NCBI RefSeq assembly: GCF_019734195.1
Contig: NZ_JAASHM010000010.1
Coordinates: 1-64,000 of the forward strand
Direction of reading: 5' to 3'
DNA from: Clostridium sp. K13
Lineage (GTDB): Bacteria; Bacillota; Clostridia; Clostridiales; Clostridiaceae
DNA length: 64,000 bases
Made by a program: the position numbers and the translations under genes. The notes under the pieces were generated by a model that worked only from the letters and a program-made list of their open reading frames with translations, was not told where the DNA came from and did no database searches. Shown piece by piece: positions 1 through 8,673 of the stretch (position 1 is its first letter; each line of letters opens with the position of its first letter).

Positions 1-1268
1 TACTCAAGCATATCTAAACAATCAGTAAGGAAGCATAAAGACAAACTCCGAGAAATATTATCAAGGTCAAAACCGATAATTAATGAAATAATAAATTTAC
101 TTAAATCAGAAAGATCAGGAGTTATCCCAGTTGATAATCCTACTGTACCAAAAGCGCTAGTTACTTCAAATAATAATTGCATAAATGTGTAATTTGGTTC
201 TAAAATACTTAAGGTAAATGTTCCTATACATATAACAAACAATGCTAAAATAGTAATATTAAATGATTTTAATATCACACCAAGTGGTATTTTTCTTTTA
301 AAGGCAACACAATGCCTGTTAGTAGATGTACTATAAATACTTTTATACAAGGTAAATAAAGTTGTAGTTTTTATACCGCCACCAGTTGATCCAGGTGATG
401 CGCCTATAAACATTAAAATAATTAATACAAATAATCCTGCATTTGTAAAAGTACTTAATGAATAAGTACTAAATCCCGCTGTTCTTGCAGATGTACTAAA
501 AAAGAATGCTCCAAGCCATGATATATTTTCAGTAAGCTTCAATAATATAGTTCCAACTATTAATAGTATCCCTGTCATGATAAGAACTATTTTTGTATGT
601 AGAGTGAATTTTTTTAAAGATCTTATTTCAATAATCTCCTTAATAACTAAAAATCCTATCCCACCAAATATAATTAATCCACAGGTAGTTAAATTTAAAA
701 GTATATTATTTTGATAAGGTATTAAGTTTTGAAGTCCTCCTAATATATCAAATCCTGAATTGTTAAAAGCAGCAATAGAGTGAAACAAACTAATGCCTAA
801 AGCATCTAATGGTGCATAATCTTTGGAAAATACTATATAACTTAAAATTACACCTATACTCTCAAAGATTAAGGTCATAATTAAAATTGATTTAACTAAT
901 TTTACTACGCCTTTTAAAGAGTCTAAATTCATAGATTCTTTTATAAGAGTTTTCTCCTTAATTCCTACCTTTTTCTTCATTAACATGATGAATCCAACGC
1001 CAACAGATGTAACTCCTAGTCCTCCTATTTGAATTAGTAAAGCTATGATAGCTCATCCAAATACGGTAAAGGTATCAGCAGTATCTATTGCTATTAAGCC
1101 TGTTACGCAAACAGCACTTGTAGATGTGAATAGTGCATTTATAAAGGATACATTTTTACCTTCATTTATAGATATAGGTAGCATTAATAATATAGTTCCT
1201 AACAATATTACTATCAAAAAACCTAATACAATGATTCTGCCGGGTTTAATTTTCTTAATTAATTTCAT
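1..1268 (-). pseudogene. ktrB: KtrB/TrkH potassium uptake channel subunit, interrupted by an in-frame TGA and partial at window edge
   Basis: KtrB forms the K+ pore and normally works with the cytoplasmic KtrA/TrkA gate. The frame starts at ATG 1268 behind GAGGAAGTG. After 71 codons it meets TGA (plus-strand tca at 1053-1055) where a tryptophan fits, since the same frame continues as AIIALLIQIGGLGV. All four pore-loop signatures are present across the stop: TSAVCVTGL before it, and AAFNNSGF, SARTAGF and SAFGTVGLSTGIT after it. Near the edge the conserved GRxGP stretch after KFIISLI is missing. A different frame there (about positions 5-65) looks more channel-like, so a small deletion with frameshift is possible. 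No KtrA gene is visible. The TGA could be a real nonsense mutation or a sequence error. The family is certain, the loss of function is inferred. Confidence 0.8.
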
Positions 1269-1849
1269 TTAAAAGTCACTTCCTCAAGAATAAAATAATA
1301 GCTTGTTATTAACATGCTTTATAAAGTTAAATAATTAACTACTGTTAAATTCATAACTTTTATTGAATATTATTTTTATATTAAGATTTTTATTAATAAT
1401 TATAAAAAATTGAAATAATTTTATTGATAAATATACAATAGCTTGTTCAAAAATATTAATTGATATTTTATATTCAAAATACTCTTGATTAAACTCTTCC
1501 ATAATAAAAATATTGCTTCTTTTTTATTCAATAGGTATTAATAGTTTTTATGCAAAAAGACATAATTTACAATTTAAAAATATGTAAATAATGCCTTAAT
1601 AATTTTAAAGGTTACTAGATTTTATATTTAAATATATTTAAAATAATGGAATCATTAAGAACAACACCTAAGTATTTCCATGTGGTTTTATGGATAATTA
1701 TATATAATCAAATATCTAATTTCAATAACTTTATTAATACTCCAATGTTAAATTTTTATAACAATAATTTAACTTTATTTAACAATGCTTAAGGTTGTAT
1801 TAGTAGTATTTAATAGGAAACAGATAATATAGGAATTTTAAATAACAAG
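1269..1849. other. AT-rich intergenic region without a supported gene
   Basis: About 580 bases between the broken ktrB and the amidohydrolase promoter. The motif AGCTTGTT occurs at about 1310 and 1440. I see no riboswitch core, terminator with a T-run, or convincing gene. A 55-codon minus-strand frame (1335-1502) lacks a ribosome binding site and recognisable features. Confidence 0.5.
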
Positions 1850-1877
1850 TTGCAAAAGTAATAAATTGATTTATAAT
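1850..1877 (+). promoter_or_regulatory. Putative sigma-A promoter of the M20 amidohydrolase gene
   Basis: TTGCAA at 1850-1855 and TATAAT at 1872-1877, separated by 16 bases. It lies about 70 bases upstream of the start codon at 1948. The -10 box is perfect and the -35 is 4 of 6. Confidence 0.5.
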
Positions 1878-1947
1878 ATTTTTTTATAAGTACTAAAATT
1901 AAAATTAGAAGATAAAGTACGATAAAAATGAAAATGAGGTGTATTTT

Positions 1948-3132
1948 ATGAAGGAAATTATGAATCAAGCTAAATTAATAAAAGATGAATTAATAAGTTA
2001 TAGAAGGACTATGCATAGTAACCCAGAGGTAGGTTCAGAGTTACCTAAAACAAAAGCATATGTTATGGATAAATTAAAGGAGTTCGGATATGAGCCTCAA
2101 GAAATATGTGAAAGTGGTATAGTTGCTACAATTAAGGGAAATAAAGAAGGAAAAGTATTTTTATTAAGAGCAGATATGGATGCATTACCAATGAAAGAGG
2201 TAACTGAATGTGATTTTAAATCAAATAATGGAAGTATGCATTCATGTGGTCATGATATGCATACTTCAATGCTTTTAGGGGCAGCTAAGCTATTAAAACA
2301 AAATCAAGATAAAATAGAGGGAACTGTAAAATTAGTATTTCAGCCAGATGAAGAAGGATTTACAGGGGCAAAAAAAATGATACAATCAGGAGTTTTAGAA
2401 AATCCAAAGGTTGATGCAGCTATGGCAATGCATGTTCATTCAGGAACGCCATCTAATGTTGTTTTATGTGGATTAGGAACTAGCATTGCAGGATGTAATA
2501 GATTTAGAATAGTAGTAAGAGGAAATGGATGTCACGGGGCTATGCCTGAATTGGGTGTAGATCCAATAAACATAGCAGCTCATATATATATATCTTTACA
2601 AGAAATAATTGCTAGAGAAATATCAGCTACACAATCAGCCGTGTTAACTATAGGTAAATTTGTTGCTGGAGAAGCAGCTAATATAATACCAGGTGAAGTT
2701 GTTATGGAAGGTACAATAAGAAGTTTAAATAAGGAAATTGGGGAGTTTATATTTAATAGAGTTAATGATATTGTTATTTCCACTGCTAAGATGTTTAGAG
2801 GAGAAGCAGAGTTAATAGAGTTATCATCAGTTCCACCATTGACTAATGATACGGAGTTATCTAAGGAGGTTACTTCTTATTTAAAGGATTTATTAGGTGA
2901 AAAATCAGTAGTATTATTTGAAGGTGGGGGAATGGGATCTGAGGATTTTGCTTCATATTCATATAAGGTTCCAAGTGTTTATCTTATGCTAGGTGCTGGT
3001 ACAAAACAAGAAAATCCATTGTATGGAGAAGCAATGCACAATGAAAAGGTGGTATTTAATGAAGATATATTAGTTACTGGAGCAGCTATGCATACATATT
3101 CTGCAATTATGTGGTTAAAAAATAATAAATAA
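1948..3132 (+). CDS. M20 family amidohydrolase (N-acyl amino acid/hippurate hydrolase type)
   Basis: Cytoplasmic metallo-amidohydrolase of the M20D group, expected to cleave N-acyl or N-aminoacyl amino acids. With ATG 1948 as start (GAGGTG at 1936-1941 and 6-nt spacing; an upstream GTG at 1939 overlaps that site) the protein is 394 residues, normal for the family. The core signatures are visible: LRADMDALPM near 73-82, HSCGHDMHT with C100/H102 as likely metal ligands, the acidic pair in FQPDEEG near 131-137, MHVH near 161-164, and a C-terminal EAMHNEKV. Most relatives have FQPAEE where this one has FQPDEE. It has its own promoter and stands alone. The substrate cannot be read from the sequence. 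Confidence 0.88.
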   Translation: MKEIMNQAKLIKDELISYRRTMHSNPEVGSELPKTKAYVMDKLKEFGYEPQEICESGIVATIKGNKEGKVFLLRADMDALPMKEVTECDFKSNNGSMHSCGHDMHTSMLLGAAKLLKQNQDKIEGTVKLVFQPDEEGFTGAKKMIQSGVLENPKVDAAMAMHVHSGTPSNVVLCGLGTSIAGCNRFRIVVRGNGCHGAMPELGVDPINIAAHIYISLQEIIAREISATQSAVLTIGKFVAGEAANIIPGEVVMEGTIRSLNKEIGEFIFNRVNDIVISTAKMFRGEAELIELSSVPPLTNDTELSKEVTSYLKDLLGEKSVVLFEGGGMGSEDFASYSYKVPSVYLMLGAGTKQENPLYGEAMHNEKVVFNEDILVTGAAMHTYSAIMWLKNNK

Positions 3133-3150
3133 AATAATTTATTATTTTTT
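3121..3150 (+). terminator. Weak AT-only hairpin with T-run after the amidohydrolase
   Basis: AATAATAAAT pairs with ATTTATTATT followed by Ts. It overlaps the stop codon. The stem has no G-C pairs, so termination strength is doubtful. Confidence 0.35.
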
Positions 3151-3259
3151 AATCTAATTTTAATCTTTCTTATATTTTAGATTAATTTTCCAAAAGTATT
3201 ATATAACCATGGTGAACGACAAAAGTAATTAAGAATTAAAAATCATGGAGGTAATATAA

Positions 3260-3796
3260 ATGGAAAGAAATGAAATGATCGAAGTATTAATGGGAAAGGC
3301 TAATGTAACTAGAGAGGAAGCAGAACAAGCTTTAGAGAACTGTAATTTTGATTTGTTAGATGCTATTGTTTACTTAGAGAGAAGAGGAAAAGTAGAGAAC
3401 AATGAAACAACTACTATAATTGAAATTAAAGAAGAAAAAGAAGAAAGTAAAAATGACAGTAAAAAGCATGAAGAAAATTTTGGTGGTATAGGGGAAGTTG
3501 TTGGAAGAATATTTAAATTTATAGGTAAAATATTTAGAAAAGGAAATGAAAATTTCTTTGAAATTAGAAAAGATAATGAAAAGCCAATAAGAATATCTTT
3601 AACAATATCAATACTATTATTAATATTCTTTATGCCACCAGTATTAATATTATTAGTTATTGGATTATTCTGTGGATATAAATATTCATTATCAGGGAAA
3701 AAAGTAAATTATGAAAGCGTAAATAATATTTTTGAAGAAGTCTCAAAATCAGCAGATACTATTAAAAAAGATTTCAAAAAAGGTTATGAAGAATAA
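3260..3796 (+). CDS. UBA-like/TS-N plus DUF4342 single-pass membrane protein (copy 1)
   Basis: 178 residues starting at ATG 3260 behind GGAGG. Residues 1-45 form a UBA/TS-N-like three-helix domain (VTREEAEQALENCNFDLLDA followed by IVYLE). A charged linker follows. The DUF4342-type segment comes next: NFFEIRKDNEKPIRISLT, one hydrophobic stretch of about 25 residues (near 110-135) and a basic tail. In elongation factor Ts the related N-terminal fold binds EF-Tu, but no function is established for the DUF4342 combination. A paralogue lies 120 bases downstream, joined to a two-component system. A role in membrane or envelope sensing with that system is inference from context only. Confidence 0.75.
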   Translation: MERNEMIEVLMGKANVTREEAEQALENCNFDLLDAIVYLERRGKVENNETTTIIEIKEEKEESKNDSKKHEENFGGIGEVVGRIFKFIGKIFRKGNENFFEIRKDNEKPIRISLTISILLLIFFMPPVLILLVIGLFCGYKYSLSGKKVNYESVNNIFEEVSKSADTIKKDFKKGYEE

Positions 3797-3806
3797 TAGA
3801 TTAATG

Positions 3807-3839
3807 AGGAATAGGGTAAAACTTATTCCTTTATTTTTT
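3807..3839 (+). terminator. Possible terminator after first DUF4342 gene
   Basis: AGGAAT (3807-3812) pairs with ATTCCT (3825-3830), followed by a T-rich tract ending in six Ts. The stem is short, so it may terminate only partly. Confidence 0.5.
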
Positions 3840-3918
3840 GTGAAAATAATAGTTTAGATGTTATAATTTAGTAGAATACTTATAAAGAGAATTTATTAAT
3901 TAAATTTGGGAGAATAGA

Positions 3919-4479
3919 ATGGAAAAGCTGGAGCTTGTAGATAAATTAAAAGATAAGACTAATATAAGTTATGAAGAAGCTAAGATGGCTTTAGAAAATA
4001 GTAATTGGGATATATTAGAGGCTATGCTTTATTTAGAAGATATAGGAATGATAAAAAAGCCTGCTGTAAGTGTATTTTATAGCAATAATCAGCAGTACGA
4101 ATATAGTAAGAATGAAGAAGAAGGTAAAGAAGATTATAACAAGGATAATAGCGAAAATCAATATAAGAAGAAAAATGATTTTTATGGAGTTTTTGAAGTG
4201 ATATGTAATGCTATAGACACATGTAATAATATTTTAATTGAGGTAAAAAGAGATAATGAATTGCTTTTTAAATTACCTCTTACAGTAGTGATAGTATTAT
4301 TATTTTTTGCATTTTGGATTCTGATTCCTTTAATAATTATTGGATTGTTTTTTGAAATCAAATTTAAAGTGTATTCTAAAAATATAAATACAGATAAAGC
4401 TAATAAAGTAATAAGCAGAATTGAAGAAATAGTTTATGAGATAAAAGAAAAAGTAAAAAAGGGGGCTAAACATGATTAA
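3919..4479 (+). CDS. UBA-like/TS-N plus DUF4342 membrane protein (copy 2)
   Basis: 186 residues, paralogous to the gene at 3260. The UBA-like N-terminus contains SYEEAKMALENSNWDILEA. A variable charged linker follows, then the DUF4342-like EVKRDNELLFKLPLT, one transmembrane stretch near 123-145 and a basic C-terminus. The ATG at 3919 follows GGGAG. The last 8 nt overlap the response regulator start (ATGATTAA at 4472-4479), so translation is probably coupled, which ties this protein to the two-component system. Its molecular role is unknown. Confidence 0.75.
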   Translation: MEKLELVDKLKDKTNISYEEAKMALENSNWDILEAMLYLEDIGMIKKPAVSVFYSNNQQYEYSKNEEEGKEDYNKDNSENQYKKKNDFYGVFEVICNAIDTCNNILIEVKRDNELLFKLPLTVVIVLLFFAFWILIPLIIIGLFFEIKFKVYSKNINTDKANKVISRIEEIVYEIKEKVKKGAKHD

Positions 4480-5152
4480 AATTTTAATTGTTGAAGATGA
4501 AGAAAAGCTAGCTAGATTTGTGGAGCTAGAACTTAAGCATGAAGGTTATGAAGTAATAAAAGCAACTAATGGAAGGATAGGCCTTGAAATAGCAGAGCAA
4601 GGTAAGGTAGATTTAGTTCTTCTTGATGTAATGCTTCCGGAGATTAATGGACTTGAAGTATTAAGAAGGCTTAGGAGAGTTTCAAATATTCCTATAATAA
4701 TGCTTACTGCAAGAGATGCAGTTATGGATAAGGTATCAGGTCTTGATGCAGGGGCAGATGATTATATAACTAAGCCATTTGCAATAGAAGAATTACTTGC
4801 AAGAATAAGAACAGCTCTTAAAAAGAGAATAGTTACAGAAAAGAAAAATGAAGATGTAATAAGCTGTGGATCATTAAGTTTAGATAAAATGAAGCATAAG
4901 GTAATGTATGATAATACTGAAATTGAATTAACTAATAGAGAATTTAACTTGCTTCAAATATTAATGGAAAATAAAAATATAGTATTAACTAGAGATGTAC
5001 TTATAGAAAAAGTCTGTGGTTATGATTATATTGGTGAAACAAATGTAATAGATGTTTATGTAAGATTTTTAAGAACTAAAATTGATGATGCATTTAAAAC
5101 AAAAATAATAACAACAGTTCGTGGAGTTGGATACGTAATAAAGGATGAGTAA
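4472..5152 (+). CDS. OmpR-family response regulator
   Basis: 226 residues: receiver domain (about 1-118) plus winged-helix DNA-binding domain (about 128-226). Receiver landmarks are VEDEEK near the N-terminus, the phospho-acceptor Asp in LLDVMLPEINGLE (near 52), the Thr in MLTARD, and Lys in ITKPF. The C-terminus has the OmpR pattern (ELTNREFNLLQILMEN, then VRFLRTKID and TTVRGVGYV). GGGGGC precedes the ATG inside the upstream DUF4342 gene, and the stop overlaps the kinase start. The DNA target is unknown. Confidence 0.93.
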   Translation: MIKILIVEDEEKLARFVELELKHEGYEVIKATNGRIGLEIAEQGKVDLVLLDVMLPEINGLEVLRRLRRVSNIPIIMLTARDAVMDKVSGLDAGADDYITKPFAIEELLARIRTALKKRIVTEKKNEDVISCGSLSLDKMKHKVMYDNTEIELTNREFNLLQILMENKNIVLTRDVLIEKVCGYDYIGETNVIDVYVRFLRTKIDDAFKTKIITTVRGVGYVIKDE

Positions 5153-6395
5153 GAATAAGAAGAATAAAAAAGTTACATCTATTGCAATAAAGCTTAATGC
5201 TATACAGGTGAGAGATTTATTCTTTAAGTTTCTTATAATTGATACCATATTACTGGCTATATTACTAATTTTATGGTGCATTGATTCAGAAAAGAGTTTT
5301 TATGGATCAGTAGTAGAAAGTGCTCAAAGAAAAATAAATTTTTATCCTATAGAAACAGCAACATATACAGTAATTTGGGATAGTGGAAAGACTATGGTTA
5401 AGGAAGCTAGTGAGTTTCTATATAATATAAGAAAAATAATTATAATATTAGGAATTGCAGAAGGAATATTTTTATTAGAAGAAATAATTTTTGGGACATC
5501 AAAGGTTAGAAGAACTTTAAGACCTCTTAATGAAATAGCAGAAACAACAAGCAGACTTAGTAATTTGGACTTTGATGAAGAAAAGTTCCATAACTTAGAG
5601 AATGCTATATCTAAAATAAGTCCTGTAACTTCTGATGAAAGAATAAAGATTGAGGATAGTGAGTTTCAAGGGTTAGAAGAGGCAATAAATAAATTATTAG
5701 ATAGAATGAGGGATTCATATAGGCAGCAAGCAAGATTTGTATCAGATGCCTCTCATGAGCTTAGAACTCCAATTTCGGTAATACAAGGATATGCCAATAT
5801 GCTTGATAGATGGGGAAAAGATGATGAAAGTGTATTGGAAGAATCCATAGCTGCAATAAAATCAGAATCTGAAAGTATGAAGAATTTAGTAGAACAGTTA
5901 TTGTTTTTAGCTAGAGGTATTAATGGAAAAACTCAGCTTACTTTAACTAAGTTTTCTATTAATAAACTGATTAAGGAAGTTGCTGAAGAATCTAAAATGA
6001 TAGATGATAAACATATATATAATTATGTTTACTTTGAAGAAGATATTAATGTATATGGTGATATTGGACTTATTAAACAAACTGCTAGGATTTTAGTTGA
6101 AAATGCAGCAAAGTATACAGAAGAAGGAGAAGAAATAACTCTTAAGGTTGGTAAAAGTAGTAAGGGTGAAGCTTATTTTTCTATTCAAGACAATGGGATT
6201 GGAATGGATGAAGATGATATACCTCATATATTTGAAAGATTCTTTAGAGCTGACACAGCAAGAGTTAGAAAAGATGGAGGGACTGGTCTAGGATTATCTA
6301 TAGCTAAATGGATTATTGATAATCATAATGGATATTTTAGTGTTTTAAGTAGAAAAGAAATAGGAACTAGAATAACAGTACATTTAACAAAATAG
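5145..6395 (+). CDS. Membrane sensor histidine kinase (partner of 4472 regulator)
   Basis: 416 residues. Two transmembrane segments (about 27-45 and 95-115) flank a short extracytoplasmic loop of about 50 residues, followed by a HAMP-like linker. The HisKA box is VSDASHELRTPISVIQGY, with the phosphorylated His in SHELRTP. The ATPase domain shows the N box (ENAAKYTEEGEE), G1 (DNGIGMD), F box (IFERFFRAD) and G2 (GGTGLGLSIAK). Its ATG overlaps the regulator's stop by 8 nt (ATGAGTAA), so the pair is co-translated. The small external loop suggests sensing at or in the membrane, which is inference. Confidence 0.93.
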   Translation: MSKNKKNKKVTSIAIKLNAIQVRDLFFKFLIIDTILLAILLILWCIDSEKSFYGSVVESAQRKINFYPIETATYTVIWDSGKTMVKEASEFLYNIRKIIIILGIAEGIFLLEEIIFGTSKVRRTLRPLNEIAETTSRLSNLDFDEEKFHNLENAISKISPVTSDERIKIEDSEFQGLEEAINKLLDRMRDSYRQQARFVSDASHELRTPISVIQGYANMLDRWGKDDESVLEESIAAIKSESESMKNLVEQLLFLARGINGKTQLTLTKFSINKLIKEVAEESKMIDDKHIYNYVYFEEDINVYGDIGLIKQTARILVENAAKYTEEGEEITLKVGKSSKGEAYFSIQDNGIGMDEDDIPHIFERFFRADTARVRKDGGTGLGLSIAKWIIDNHNGYFSVLSRKEIGTRITVHLTK

Positions 6396-6410
6396 CTTAA
6401 TTATCAGTAT

Positions 6411-6467
6411 AAAAAATACCCCTATCAGTTAGATATTTTTTTCTTATCTAGCTGATAGGGTATTTTT
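6411..6467. terminator. Bidirectional terminator between kinase and AraC genes
   Basis: A long near-perfect stem (AAAAATACC to AGATA pairing with TATCTAGCTGATAGGG, then TATTTTT) with T-runs on both strands serves the two convergent genes. Confidence 0.88.
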
Positions 6468-6469
6468 AG

Positions 6470-7474
6470 TTATATTTTCATCTTTCTAAAATTAAGAGGA
6501 GTTTTTCCATGTACCTTTTTAAAGCTTTTAACAAAGTTTCCACTGTAATTATAACCAAGTTTTTTAGCTATTTCTTCAACACTTAACTCAGTAGTAGAAA
6601 GCAAATTTTCAGCCATTGTCATTCTTATAGAATTAGTATATTCACTAATAGACATATGATATTTAGCAGAAAATCCTGCTTTTAGCTTTTGCTCATTTAA
6701 AAATACCATCTTACTTAAACTCTTAATAGTAGGAGGATTACAAAATTCCTCAGTTAATATATCATGCGCTTTTTGTATTGCATTAGCATCAGAAGCGGTT
6801 AATGTGATAAATCTATCTTTACCTATTTGGATCTTTCCATAATCTAATTGATTAGTAAAAACATTTTCTGGTGAAGAGTTTAATTCCTTAGAAAGTAAAG
6901 CGATAGATTCTAAAATTTTGCTTTCTAAATATATAGGGGTAAGTTCATTAACTTCAGACATACTTCTTAATCTTTGAATGATAGTAGATATTTCAAGGGG
7001 AAGATATCTATATGTATAATTACTAATAAAGTTATCAAAATCTAAGGTGTTGGGAAAATTTGGTTCAATTATTTCATTAAAGTACTTTTTATAAATAGTT
7101 ATTTCAGCACCATGAAAATGCTGACCTTTTTTCCATGTTTGTTTACCTTTTATAGCTTGTTCAGCAACGAAAAAAGAAGAAGGACTAAAAGAAGATATGG
7201 GATTATTTTCAATTTTAAATTCAGTTTCTCCCGTATAAACAGTTCCAAATCTCATTAAGTGTTCTTTATGATCAAAGGAAATAGAAAAATCACTAGGTAT
7301 AGTATAATCACCAATTCCAAAGTCATAATACCCCTCTCTACTATATTTAATAAAATATCCAAGTTCAGGTTTATTTTCATTTTTGTAAATTGTATAGTTT
7401 TCTGTTTCGTAAGGAGTAAAAGTCATTTCTTTTAAAACTCTATTTTGAAAATCTTTTGTTGTTTTAGAAATCAT
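6470..7474 (-). CDS. AraC-family regulator, probably of the adjacent iron-siderophore operon
   Basis: 334 residues. The last 100 carry two AraC helix-turn-helix motifs (IKSLSKMVFLNEQKLKAGF and SVEEIAKKLGYNYSGNFVKS) ending in GKTPLNFRKM. The N-terminal 220 residues have no clear domain but resemble the effector region of PchR/YbtA-type regulators in layout. It starts at 7474 behind GGAGAGG and runs divergently from the siderophore importer. PchR/YbtA regulators use a ferric siderophore as co-activator in related loci. That this one does the same is inference from neighbourhood. Confidence 0.82.
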   Translation of the reverse strand: MISKTTKDFQNRVLKEMTFTPYETENYTIYKNENKPELGYFIKYSREGYYDFGIGDYTIPSDFSISFDHKEHLMRFGTVYTGETEFKIENNPISSFSPSSFFVAEQAIKGKQTWKKGQHFHGAEITIYKKYFNEIIEPNFPNTLDFDNFISNYTYRYLPLEISTIIQRLRSMSEVNELTPIYLESKILESIALLSKELNSSPENVFTNQLDYGKIQIGKDRFITLTASDANAIQKAHDILTEEFCNPPTIKSLSKMVFLNEQKLKAGFSAKYHMSISEYTNSIRMTMAENLLSTTELSVEEIAKKLGYNYSGNFVKSFKKVHGKTPLNFRKMKI

Positions 7475-7634
7475 GAATACCTCTCCGTAATAAATTATTT
7501 GTTTAAATTTAGGAAATAATATTTTTAATAGATTATATAAATAAGATTTATTATTTACTATCTAAATTATACATTTTACACTAATAAAAAAACAATTTAA
7601 ATAGATGATAAAATTATTAAATTAGGTGCAATGG

Positions 7635-7663
7635 TTGAAATGAGAATGACTCTCATATACAAT
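7635..7663 (+). promoter_or_regulatory. Sigma-A promoter of the siderophore ABC operon
   Basis: TTGAAA (7635-7640) and TACAAT (7658-7663) are separated by exactly 17 bases, and the whole spacer is occupied by the Fur-like dyad described separately. The start codon lies 60 bases downstream. A second inverted copy (CTCTCAT at 7650-7656 against ATGAGAG at 7677-7683) could bind the divergent AraC protein. Confidence 0.75.
7641..7655 (+). promoter_or_regulatory. Fur-box-like operator inside the promoter spacer
   Basis: TGAGAATGACTCTCA matches 11 of the 14 defined positions of the 7-1-7 Fur consensus (TGATAATnATTATCA). The arms ATGAGA and TCTCAT form a perfect dyad at 7640-7656. It fills the -35/-10 spacer, a classical repressor position. 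Iron repression of the operon is inferred. Confidence 0.65.
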
Positions 7664-7722
7664 TAATTCGAGTCAAATGAGAGAAAAATCGAAGTTAGTT
7701 ATAAGATATATGGAGGTATAAA

Positions 7723-8673
7723 ATGAAGAAGAAAATATTAAAGACATTAGTTGCAACTTGCATGACAGCTATGATGTTTGTAGGATGTGCAAGCAATAGT
7801 GCAACAAATGAAGATAAAGCTATAGGAAAAACTGTAACAGTTACAGATGTAAGAGGAGAAGTTGAAATACCTGCAGATCCTCAAAGAATAGTAGATTTAA
7901 GTGGTAATAGTGATATTTTATCAATTTTAGGATATAAGGTTATAGGAACTGCAAATAGTGATGCTTATGATTACACTAAGTTCCCTTCATACTTAGAAGA
8001 AACATTAAGTGGAGCAGAGATATTAGGATATAGCATGCAAGATACTATGGATGTAGAAGCTGTTATGAACTTAAAACCAGATTTAATAGTTATATCAACA
8101 GTTCAAGAAAAAATGTATGATGCATTAAGTGAAATTGCTCCAACTGTAATGATTCAATTAGAAGCTTTAAACTGGAAAGATGATGTTAGAGCTTTAGCAA
8201 AAGTATTTAATAAAGAAGATGTTGCAAATGAATGGTTAACTAAATATGAAACAGAAGCTAAAGAAGAAGGAGACAAGATTAAAGCTGAATATGGTGAAGA
8301 TACAACTTATCTTTCATTCTTAGCAAGTGGTGGACAATTCTTTATATTCGATGGTGCAGGATTTGGTGATGTATTATATAACGATATGGGATTAGCTAAA
8401 CCAGCAGGAATGCCAGAACAAACTGATATTAGTTTACCAGTTGTAACTTATGAAGGATTAGCAGCAATTCAAACAGATTATATATTCTTAATTGCAACAG
8501 ATGAAGATTTAGCACAATTAGAATCAAATGCAATTTGGAACAGCTTACCTGCAGTTAAAGAAGGTAAAGTAGTAGTATTACCATCATCACCATACTTTAA
8601 CCAAGGATATAGCTCAATAGGTAGAGAAGTATTAGTAAATGAAATAGGTGACATGTTAAATGAAACAAAGTAA
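7723..8673 (+). CDS. Ferric-siderophore ABC transporter substrate-binding lipoprotein
   Basis: 316 residues. A lysine-rich signal peptide ends in the lipobox VGCA (Cys at about 22), so the mature protein is lipid-anchored outside the membrane. The FecB/FhuD-type fold (class III binding protein, PF01497) is seen in TVTVTDVRGEVEIPADPQRIVDL, written here only in outline, then LKPDLIVIS near the middle and AVKEGKVVVLP near the end. It is the first gene of the operon, behind a promoter with a Fur-like box. It overlaps the permease gene by 14 nt. The exact siderophore is unknown. Confidence 0.9.
   Translation: MKKKILKTLVATCMTAMMFVGCASNSATNEDKAIGKTVTVTDVRGEVEIPADPQRIVDLSGNSDILSILGYKVIGTANSDAYDYTKFPSYLEETLSGAEILGYSMQDTMDVEAVMNLKPDLIVISTVQEKMYDALSEIAPTVMIQLEALNWKDDVRALAKVFNKEDVANEWLTKYETEAKEEGDKIKAEYGEDTTYLSFLASGGQFFIFDGAGFGDVLYNDMGLAKPAGMPEQTDISLPVVTYEGLAAIQTDYIFLIATDEDLAQLESNAIWNSLPAVKEGKVVVLPSSPYFNQGYSSIGREVLVNEIGDMLNETK

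Noticed and set aside
1053-1055. TGA read as tryptophan or selenocysteine in ktrB
   Set aside because: Other genes use TGA as stop, no SECIS-like element is visible, and Trp-type codon change fits a nonsense mutation or error.
1335-1502. A 55-codon minus-strand ORF upstream of ktrB
   Set aside because: No ribosome binding site, AT-driven composition and no recognisable protein features.
1269-1947. c-di-AMP (ydaO-type) riboswitch ahead of the K+ transporter gene
   Set aside because: The leader is long enough, but none of the conserved core sequences or stems were found.
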